Both the position numbers and the translations under genes were made by a program. The notes below the pieces were generated by a model, which was not told the DNA's origin, ran no database searches, and was given only the letters and a program-made list of their open reading frames with translations. Source: a bacterium (lineage in GTDB: Bacteria > Latescibacterota > UBA2968 > UBA8231). From it: DNA of 9,516 nucleotides. Of this stretch, positions 1 through 5,493 are shown in pieces; the stretch's first letter is position 1; each line of letters begins with the position of its first letter. The stretch lies in the NCBI GenBank assembly GCA_027593305.1, contig JAQCJA010000142.1, positions 1 to 9,516 of the forward strand, given 5' to 3'.

Positions 1-333
1 GTTGTAGCCGATGCTCTTGAGGGCGGCCAGCAGGGGAGCAAAGTCGAGGCTGCCGCGCCCGGGCAGCTGCATCAGTTCCTGCTCCTTGGGCAGTTTCTCG
101 TGACAGCCCATGCCGTGCTGCCACGCATAGAACAGCGCCAGGTACTCACCGAGGTCCCCGATCAGACCGGCAACGAGGGCCGCGTCATCCGGCACGTGAT
201 ACGGCGCCAGGGCGATCCCCAGGTGTGGCGCGGCGGTGAACTCTGCCAGCCACTTCATCGAGTCCGGTGATTCGATCTGGGCATGGCCGTGATTCTCAAT
301 GGCAATGGTCAGGCCATTTTCGGCAGGGGCGCA
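1..333 (-). pseudogene. Sugar phosphate isomerase/epimerase, C-terminal fragment (5' truncated; runs off the left edge)
   Basis: Read on the minus strand from about 333 down to 1, an open frame gives a clear match to xylose-isomerase-like TIM-barrel (AP endonuclease 2 family) sugar isomerases. It has a strand ending in IAIENHG (Glu and His typical of the metal site), then GIALAPYHVPDD, FYAWQHGMGCHEKLPKEQEL and LPGRGSLDFAPLLAALKSIGY. In the family as I know it, the ENHG strand lies near the middle of a roughly 270-residue protein, so 120 or more residues should precede it. Upstream there are only about 70 bases before the Shine-Dalgarno sequence of the divergent RraA-like gene. The frame stays open further, but its translation does not look like the expected barrel strands. 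I therefore call it a 5'-deleted remnant. The exact breakpoint is uncertain (about 320-335). The 3' end is outside the window. An assembly join is a possible alternative. Its role was probably in the same sugar-acid pathway as its neighbours. Confidence 0.72.
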
Positions 334-391
334 CAAGTCAACATCAGCGCTCTCAATTGCCGTATCATGGTGCCGGCATCTCACTTTCTGC

Positions 392-407
392 AAAGGAGCA
401 CTCCCTG
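392..407 (+). promoter_or_regulatory. Shine-Dalgarno AAAGGAG and probable CTG start of the RraA-like gene
   Basis: AAAGGAG at 392-398 is followed after 6 bases by CTG at 405-407, in frame with the RraA-like gene. No ATG, GTG or TTG lies at a suitable distance. The next in-frame GTG comes 14 codons later, inside the conserved N-terminal helix. The in-frame ATG at 267 lies within the antisense isomerase remnant and adds 46 residues with no family resemblance. The CTG sits within the perfect 10-base palindrome CCTGGCCAGG at 404-413. Confidence 0.55.
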
Positions 408-1154
408 GCCAGGCTGAAACCGATTCAACGTCCACCGGCGGAACTGGTGGAGCCCTTCCGGGATTTTGGCACGGCGACGATCAGTTCCGGGCTGCGCGAG
501 GCGTGCGGAATCCTGCGCCACTTCCTCGTCGGGCCCGTGACCATAACCCCGGGACAGAAAATGGTGGGCACCGCCGTGACCTTGAGTTTCCTGCCCAAAC
601 GGGAGGATGTGATCACCGGCCACCAGGAGGAAGCGCAGGAATCACGCTCGGCGCTATGGTCGGCGGTGATCGCCACCGGCACGGGAGATGTGCTGGTCGT
701 GGACTGCCGCGGCAACCTGCAGACGGGCTGCCTTGGAGGCATGCTGATGACGGCGATTCACGCCAAGGGGGCCAGCGGCCTGGTGGTGGATGGCTGTATC
801 CGTGATCTGCCGGAGGCCCGGCGACTGGGGCTGCCCATGTTCCTGCGGGGCGCCACGCCACACAACGCCGGCCATTTCGAGATGTACCCGTGGGACTACA
901 ACGTGACCATCGGTTGTGGCGGCATTCTCGTGCAGCCCGGAGACATCATCGTCGGTGATGACGATGGTGTTGTTGTTGTGCCGCCGAAAGCCGCCCAGCA
1001 GGTGATCGACTACTGTCGCGCTCGTGAAGGGCGTGAAGTTTTCGAACGGATCCGGCTGCGCGAGACGGGTGACATCGAGCGGTACTATCCGCTCAATGCC
1101 GAGGGGCAGAAAGAGTACCAGGTGTGGTTGCGTGAGCAGGAAGCGCAGAGGTAG
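405..1154 (+). CDS. RraA / HMG-aldolase-fold family protein (probable sugar-acid pathway enzyme)
   Basis: The product is 249 residues if translated from CTG 405, a usual length for the family. The order of motifs is that of RraA / 4-hydroxy-4-methyl-2-oxoglutarate aldolase-like proteins: FGTATISSGL (residues 21-30), MVGTAVTL near 53-60, GDVLVVDCRGN near 74-84, GGMLMTAIHAKGASGLVVDGCIRD (111-134), and CGGILVQPGDIIVGDDDGVVVVP near the C-terminus. The Arg-Asp pair (R133, D134) that binds substrate and metal in class II aldolases is present. The acidic residue expected 21 positions before that Arg is Gly112. From memory this GG form is common in RraA-like proteins placed beside sugar-acid genes, so canonical HMG aldolase activity should not be assumed. 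Convergent with the enolase-superfamily gene (18 bases between stops) and divergent from the isomerase remnant, it probably acts on a sugar-acid-derived 2-oxo acid. The substrate is unknown. The start choice rests on the strong Shine-Dalgarno sequence at 392. Confidence 0.88.
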   Translation: MARLKPIQRPPAELVEPFRDFGTATISSGLREACGILRHFLVGPVTITPGQKMVGTAVTLSFLPKREDVITGHQEEAQESRSALWSAVIATGTGDVLVVDCRGNLQTGCLGGMLMTAIHAKGASGLVVDGCIRDLPEARRLGLPMFLRGATPHNAGHFEMYPWDYNVTIGCGGILVQPGDIIVGDDDGVVVVPPKAAQQVIDYCRAREGREVFERIRLRETGDIERYYPLNAEGQKEYQVWLREQEAQR

Positions 1155-1172
1155 GGCCGGCGACGAAGCGCC

Positions 1173-2330
1173 TCAGCGCTCGATGCTGATACCCCAGGGC
1201 CCCTCAACAAAGGGGAAGTGGGCGGCCACGTCCTCTGCAAGTTCGACACCCAGACCCGGTGCATCCGGCAGATACAGATAGCCCGCCTCAATCCGTGGCC
1301 TGTGTTTGAGCATGTCCCACTGCAGGGGGCCCTGGAACATGTTCAGTTCCAGCAGGCGTGGGTGGCCGACGGTATCGGGCAACGCCGCAACCAGGTGCGC
1401 ATTGGCCATGGCCATGAGGCCATTGTGCCAGTTGTGCGGACAGGTGGGCACTCCGAATTCGACGGCGCGCCGCGCGATCCGCATGCCCTCCGTCAGGCCG
1501 CACCAGCCGACATCCTGCTGCACGATGGCATAGGCCCTGTCCTTCAGGTAGGGCTCGAACTGCTCCACCGTGGTGTACTGCTCGCCCCCGGAAATGGGGA
1601 TGGCGGCGGCCGCATTCAACCGTGCATAACCGTGGATATCAGTCTGCGGGATCGGTTCCTCAAACCAGTTCCAACCCCACTCTGACAGGGCGTGGGCGAT
1701 CTGCAGGGCCTCAGCCTCCGTCAGCCGCTGGTTGCCGTCCAGCATCAGTTCCATACGTCCGTTCACAGCATCGGTCACAGCCTCGAGCAGTTCCAGCATA
1801 CGTTCCACCGTGACGCCCGCCCAGGCCCAGTGGGTACCGATGCGCATCTTGAAGGCTGTGTACCCCGCATCGACATAGGTGAGGGCTTCATCGACGACGG
1901 ATTCCGGGTTGTTCTCCCAGTCGTAGTCAACGCCCCCGGACGCGTACAGCCGGATGCGGGTCAGCGGCGTCGCATCGGTGAGCAGCTCGCAGGTACGCTT
2001 GCCGGCGATCTTGCCGCGCAGATCCCACAGGGCCGAATCGATGCCGGCGGCAGCGGTATCCACGGGAGGATTGAGGCCCACCGGGCGAGGGGGAGCCACG
2101 TCCACGGGATCGCAGCCCACAAGATCCGCCTTGAGCCGCTCGACCTCGGCGGCGATCCGCGGCGGCGTGCCATAGGAGCAGGCCTCACCCAGACCCTCCA
2201 CACCTTCGTCCGTCTCAATCACCACGATGGTGCAGTCCGCCTTGGGCACGAGAAAGGTCGCCGTCCGCCATTGCCGTTCCGGTTCGTGGGGGCGTGACAG
2301 GCACAGGGTGCGTATGTCAGTGATTCTCAT
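1173..2330 (-). CDS. Mandelate racemase/muconate lactonizing enzyme family protein (probable sugar-acid dehydratase)
   Basis: The product is 385 residues starting MRITDIRTLC, full length for the enolase superfamily. The N-terminal capping domain (about 1-120) precedes a beta/alpha barrel that carries the expected active site. There is a Lys-x-Arg pair in FKMRIG (K161, R163), and metal ligands D198 (LMLDGN), E224 (FEEPI) and E250 (SGGEQ). The Asp-His dyad is D273 (QQDVGWCG) and H299 (CPHNWHNG), and E328 (LLELN) matches the general acid of mandelate racemase. The Asp-His dyad places it in the mandelate racemase subgroup, whose members are mostly acid-sugar dehydratases that eliminate water to give 2-keto-3-deoxy acids. 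Arg replaces the second Lys of the classic K-x-K, so H299 is the likely base. The ATG at 2330 is preceded by CAGGAGA (2340-2334), a good ribosome site; an upstream extension to 2414 has no family resemblance. The substrate cannot be read from the sequence. Confidence 0.94.
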   Translation of the reverse strand: MRITDIRTLCLSRPHEPERQWRTATFLVPKADCTIVVIETDEGVEGLGEACSYGTPPRIAAEVERLKADLVGCDPVDVAPPRPVGLNPPVDTAAAGIDSALWDLRGKIAGKRTCELLTDATPLTRIRLYASGGVDYDWENNPESVVDEALTYVDAGYTAFKMRIGTHWAWAGVTVERMLELLEAVTDAVNGRMELMLDGNQRLTEAEALQIAHALSEWGWNWFEEPIPQTDIHGYARLNAAAAIPISGGEQYTTVEQFEPYLKDRAYAIVQQDVGWCGLTEGMRIARRAVEFGVPTCPHNWHNGLMAMANAHLVAALPDTVGHPRLLELNMFQGPLQWDMLKHRPRIEAGYLYLPDAPGLGVELAEDVAAHFPFVEGPWGISIER

Positions 2331-2333
2331 GGG

Positions 2334-2340
2334 TCTCCTG
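2334..2340 (-). promoter_or_regulatory. Ribosome-binding site of the enolase-superfamily gene
   Basis: On the minus strand CAGGAGA lies just upstream of the ATG at 2330-2328. This decides the start at residue MRITDI rather than the longer open frame reaching 2414. Confidence 0.7.
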
Positions 2341-2452
2341 CTTCTGCATCGGTAACCGGGTGGCCGGGGTCCTATCCATCCTGCCCGCAAGAGACGGGCC
2401 AGCCACGCGACCAACGTTGCGTCGTCTCACCGGGTCGAAAGGGGGCAGAATA

Positions 2453-2470
2453 TGGGACAATTCCGTCCCA
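2453..2470. repeat. Inverted repeat TGGGAC-N6-GTCCCA
   Basis: TGGGAC (2453-2458) and GTCCCA (2465-2470) form a perfect 6-base inverted repeat with a 6-base spacer. The 18-base span suits a dimeric helix-turn-helix regulator. The right arm is shared with a second, larger inverted repeat. It lies about 100 bases upstream of korA, a usual place for an operator. No regulator family can be named from it. Confidence 0.5.
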
Positions 2471-2502
2471 GGTGTGACAGCCGGGACCTAGTGGCCTGGG
2501 AC
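2465..2502. repeat. Inverted repeat GTCCCAGG ... CCTGGGAC
   Basis: GTCCCAGG (2465-2472) and CCTGGGAC (2495-2502) are perfectly complementary over 8 bases, with a 22-base loop. Inside it, AGGT (2470-2473) can also pair with ACCT (2486-2489). The left arm is the same sequence that can pair with TGGGAC at 2453, so in RNA the two stems would exclude each other. It may be a pair of operators or an alternative-fold leader; no U-run follows, so it is not a standard terminator. Confidence 0.45.
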
Positions 2503-2572
2503 AGGCAATACATGGGACACCTTCGTCTCGCTCAGGACAGCCGCCAGATGGATCGGCCCCTCGTTTGCTGAT

Positions 2573-4552
2573 GTGGATGCAGCAGGACACCTGGGCACCG
2601 CCAACAAGCATCAACGCGGGAGCGGGACGAAATTGGGTGAAGCAAGTCAGAGCACAGCGGCAAAGCCCGCGCAGCCGGATGTCCAAGACGTCGCTGAACA
2701 CATCGTCGAGATCATCTCTGATTCCGGCGAAGGGGCACAGACCGCAGGACAACTGTTCGGCACCGTCAGCGCGCGCATGGGCAACGGCGTCTGGACCGTC
2801 GAGATCATCCCCGCCGAAATCGAGCCACCCTATCGGTCGCGGGCCGGCGCCAGTGGCAATCGCATCCGCATCGCTACCGATGCGGTGAGCAATATGGGCG
2901 AAGCGGCCGACGTCGTCGTCGCCTTCAACGAGCAAGTCCCGTACAGCCGCATCGACGTCGGTGGTCTGCGGCCCGGAACGATCCTCTTTCTCGAGTCGAT
3001 GTGGGCGCAATCCCCTGATGAACTGATCCGCAAGGCCTATGCCGAGGCTCTGGCCGACTTCCGCCACCGCGGCTACGAGGTCGTCGAGGTGCCGATGAAC
3101 GACGAATGCCTCAAGGTTGTCGAGGATCCCAAGCGGGGCAAGAACATCTGGATCCTCGGCCTGCTGTGTGCGCTCTATGAGCGTGATGCGGCTATTGTGC
3201 AGATGCTCATCGAGCGCAAACTCGGGCGCAAGGGCAAGGCCATTGTCGAGTCCAACATGGCGCTGTTCAACGCCGGCTACAAGTGGGCCGAGCAGAATGC
3301 GCCGTGGCGTTTTCGCGTCGCCGTCAAGCCGAGCGACGTAGACAGAGTGGTGATGAACGGCAACGAGGCGCTGGCCCTCGGCATCATGGCCGCCGGCATC
3401 GAGGTCTGCTCCATGTATCCCATCACCCCGGCGACATCGGTGTCGCATTATCTGGCAGCACGATTCGCCAAGGTTGGCGGCATCGTCCACCAGGCTGAGG
3501 ATGAGATCGCCGCCATCGGCTTCGCCATCGGTGCCTCCTATGCGGGCAAGACGGCGGTGACGGTCACCTCCGGGCCGGGACTGGCACTCAAGAGTGAGTT
3601 CATCGGCTTCGCGACGATGGCAGAGATCCCCCTCGTCATCATCGACGTGCAGCGGGGCGGTCCCTCCACGGGCCTGCCAACGCGGGTCGAACAGGGCGAC
3701 CTGCTGGCGGCACTTTTCGGCCAACCGGGAGACACGCCGAACATCGTCATGGCACCAACCACAATCGAGGAGTGTTTCCATTTCGTCATTACGGCGCGCA
3801 AGCTGGCCGAGACCTTCCGCATGCCCGTCATCCTGCTCTCCGACGCCAGTCTGGCAACGGCACAGCAGCCCTTTCCGCGGCCATCGGCACGGGAGGAATG
3901 GCTGGCGCCGCCCGTGGACACGTCCCCCTGGCAGCAGGACGTTGCACCGTACGCATGGGACCCCGAGACCGGGTTGTCACAACGTCCCATCCCCGGACAG
4001 CGGGGGGGCGAGTACGTCGTTACCGGCCTGGCGCACGATGAAGAGAGCCACGTCGCCTACGAGTCCAAGGTCAATCAGCAGGGCCTGAAGATGCGCCGGC
4101 GCAAACTGGCGACGCTCGCCAGGTCGCTGAAACCACCCACTGTCTACGGCGACACCGAAGGCGAAATCCTCGTTGTCGGCTGGGGCTCAACCCGCGGCGC
4201 CATCGAGGAGGCCGTGGACCGCGTGCGCGGCCATGGTCACAAGGTTTCGTCGTTGACGCTGCACTTTCTGTCCCCCCTGGAGCCCGGCCTCAAGGAGATC
4301 TTCCGTCACTTCAACAAAGTCATGACCATCGAGATCTGCTACAGCGATCCTCCGGAGGCAGGCGAGGGGCGCACCTACGCACAACTGGCCTTTCTGCTGC
4401 GGGCGCAGACCCTGGTCGACGTCGATTGCTGGTCCTGTGTCCCCGGTGTCCCGCTGCCGCCAAGGGTGATCGAGGCGGCGATCCGCGAACGTCTGCCCGA
4501 TCATGAGCAGATCCCCGAAGTAGACCTGGAGAATGTGCCATGTACGGTCTGA
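2573..4552 (+). CDS. korA: 2-oxoacid:ferredoxin oxidoreductase, fused gamma-alpha subunit (KorA-like)
   Basis: The product is 659 residues, the size of KorA proteins in which the gamma domain is fused ahead of the alpha domain. The gamma domain spans about 43-240 (DSGEGAQTAGQLF, AFNE, ESNMALFNAGYKW). The pyrimidine-binding domain covers about 258-435, with NGNEALALG, YPITPAT (282-288), HQAEDEIAAIGFAIGASYAG (306-325), TSGPG (332-336) and DVQRGGPSTGLPT (358-370). A transketolase-C-like domain lies at about 525-640 (EILVVGWGSTRGAIEEAV). With KorB it oxidatively decarboxylates a 2-oxoacid, probably 2-oxoglutarate, to the acyl-CoA and reduces ferredoxin in the cytoplasm; the reverse reaction is used in the reductive TCA cycle. 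Start GTG 2573 has no good Shine-Dalgarno sequence. TTG 2633 is preceded by GGGAGCGGGACGAAA and is a real alternative; both precede the conserved region. Substrate choice is inferred from resemblance to two-subunit KorAB enzymes such as that of Mycobacterium. Confidence 0.93.
   Translation: MDAAGHLGTANKHQRGSGTKLGEASQSTAAKPAQPDVQDVAEHIVEIISDSGEGAQTAGQLFGTVSARMGNGVWTVEIIPAEIEPPYRSRAGASGNRIRIATDAVSNMGEAADVVVAFNEQVPYSRIDVGGLRPGTILFLESMWAQSPDELIRKAYAEALADFRHRGYEVVEVPMNDECLKVVEDPKRGKNIWILGLLCALYERDAAIVQMLIERKLGRKGKAIVESNMALFNAGYKWAEQNAPWRFRVAVKPSDVDRVVMNGNEALALGIMAAGIEVCSMYPITPATSVSHYLAARFAKVGGIVHQAEDEIAAIGFAIGASYAGKTAVTVTSGPGLALKSEFIGFATMAEIPLVIIDVQRGGPSTGLPTRVEQGDLLAALFGQPGDTPNIVMAPTTIEECFHFVITARKLAETFRMPVILLSDASLATAQQPFPRPSAREEWLAPPVDTSPWQQDVAPYAWDPETGLSQRPIPGQRGGEYVVTGLAHDEESHVAYESKVNQQGLKMRRRKLATLARSLKPPTVYGDTEGEILVVGWGSTRGAIEEAVDRVRGHGHKVSSLTLHFLSPLEPGLKEIFRHFNKVMTIEICYSDPPEAGEGRTYAQLAFLLRAQTLVDVDCWSCVPGVPLPPRVIEAAIRERLPDHEQIPEVDLENVPCTV
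4527..4542 (+). promoter_or_regulatory. korB ribosome-binding site and start inside korA
   Basis: TGGAGA at 4527-4532 precedes the korB ATG (4540-4542) by about 8 bases, and korA ends at 4552. The 13-base overlap implies translational coupling and roughly equal production of the two subunits. Confidence 0.65.
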
Positions 4553-5493
4553 AACAGGACTGGGAGGCCGAAGAAGAGGCGCGCTGTCTCGTCCTGGAGG
4601 ACTTTGAGAGCCTGACGCCACGCTGGTGTCCGGGGTGTGGTGATCACGCCGTCCTCGGCTCATTGCAGCGTCTGGCCCGGGATCTGCAGTTGCCGCCGGA
4701 AAAAGTGGTCATCGTCTCCGGCATCGGCTGCTCGAGCCGCTTTCCGCATTACATGAAGACATACGGCTTTCATGGCCTGCACGGCCGCCCCCTGCCGATT
4801 GCATCCGGCGTCCTGAGTCGGCGCCCGGACCTGCACGTTTTTGTCGTCACCGGCGACGGCGATTGCTGCGCCATCGGCACGGCGCACTGGATCCACGCCA
4901 TCCGCCACAACATGAACCTCACGGTGCTGCTCTTCGACAACAACATCTACGGCCTGACAATGATGCAGTCATCGCCGACGACCCCCCTGGGTAATGTCTC
5001 CAACACACATCCCGGCGGCGTGCCCATCGGGCCGATCAACCCGCTGGAGGTGACCCTGGGCATCGGCAATGCATCCTTCGTGGCGCAGACGCTGGACTGG
5101 AATCCGTTGCACCTGTATGCCACCATCAAATCGGCCCACGAACACCAGGGGCTGGCTTTCGTCCGCATCCTGCAGCGCTGTCCGCACTTCATGCGTGATC
5201 GCTGGAACGATCTGCAACAGGATACCGCAGGTGTGGCTGTCCTCGAGCACGCGGACGGCATCCCCGTGGATGACGCCGTGCGCCGGCTGTTCCCCAACAT
5301 TCGCCAGCACGACCCCGCCGATCTGGGCGGCGGCCGCCATCTGGCAACGGGTGAAGAGGGGATCCCCATGGGCCTGCTCTATCGCAATCCGGAGAGCCCC
5401 CGATACAACGAGATCACCGCCAGGGGACTCGGCAAGACTGTCGCCGACAAACTCGCCGGGCTCGAGGCGGAACTCGACCGGTTCGCGTTGTGA
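4540..5493 (+). CDS. korB: 2-oxoacid:ferredoxin oxidoreductase, beta subunit (KorB-like)
   Basis: The product is 317 residues. It carries the ThDP diphosphate-binding motif GDGD (105-108) with the closing Asn pair N134-N135. It also has four cysteines placed as in KorB for one [4Fe-4S] cluster: C30 and C33 in CPGCGDHAVL, C64 in GIGCSSRFPHY, and C204 in QRCPHF. The stretch from CSSRFPHYMKTYGFHGLHGR through NNIYGLTMMQSSPTT is the pattern of 2-oxoglutarate:ferredoxin oxidoreductase beta subunits. It therefore supplies the ThDP-Mg site and the electron exit cluster of the complex with KorA. All key residues are intact, so the enzyme is predicted to be active. There is no ferredoxin domain in KorA or KorB, so an outside acceptor is needed; the next gene encodes one. 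Its stop codon overlaps the GTG start of that gene. Confidence 0.96.
   Translation: MYGLKQDWEAEEEARCLVLEDFESLTPRWCPGCGDHAVLGSLQRLARDLQLPPEKVVIVSGIGCSSRFPHYMKTYGFHGLHGRPLPIASGVLSRRPDLHVFVVTGDGDCCAIGTAHWIHAIRHNMNLTVLLFDNNIYGLTMMQSSPTTPLGNVSNTHPGGVPIGPINPLEVTLGIGNASFVAQTLDWNPLHLYATIKSAHEHQGLAFVRILQRCPHFMRDRWNDLQQDTAGVAVLEHADGIPVDDAVRRLFPNIRQHDPADLGGGRHLATGEEGIPMGLLYRNPESPRYNEITARGLGKTVADKLAGLEAELDRFAL

Larger units (their letters stand above)
2453..2519 (+). repeat. Three direct TGGGACA boxes upstream of korA
   Basis: TGGGACA occurs at 2453-2459, 2497-2503 and 2513-2519. The first and third copies sit in a longer imperfect direct repeat of 32 bases (ATGGGACA at 2452 and at 2512, each ending GACAGCCG), with 22 of 32 positions identical and a period of 60 bases. 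This could be a duplicated operator. The function is unknown. Confidence 0.4.
2331..2572. promoter_or_regulatory. Divergent intergenic region between the dehydratase gene and the korAB operon
   Basis: This is the only sizeable non-coding stretch in the window (242 bases). It must hold promoters for both the minus-strand dehydratase gene and the plus-strand korA operon. I could not pick a convincing sigma70 -35/-10 pair: TTGCGT at 2417 and CAGAAT at 2446 are 23 bases apart, too far. The half nearer korA contains overlapping inverted repeats and repeated TGGGACA boxes, listed separately. The korA frame is closed by TAG at 2489-2491, so korA cannot start upstream of that point. Confidence 0.6.

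Noticed and set aside
267..404. N-terminal extension of the RraA-like gene from ATG 267
   Set aside because: The 46 added residues do not resemble the family and lie opposite the isomerase remnant; the Shine-Dalgarno sequence at 392 supports a later start.
1142..1180. Possible bidirectional terminator between the convergent stops
   Set aside because: Only short arms (GGCG/CGCC at 1159-1172, AGCGC/GCGCT) and no T-run on either strand; too weak to call.
2417..2451. Sigma70-like promoter TTGCGT / CAGAAT
   Set aside because: The spacing is 23 bases, well outside the usual 16-18, and the -10 box is a weak match.
2372..3781. 469-residue open frame on the minus strand opposite korA
   Set aside because: It is antisense to clear korA homology; the translation is rich in Arg, Asp, Gly and His with no recognisable motif, as expected from the shadow of a GC-rich gene.
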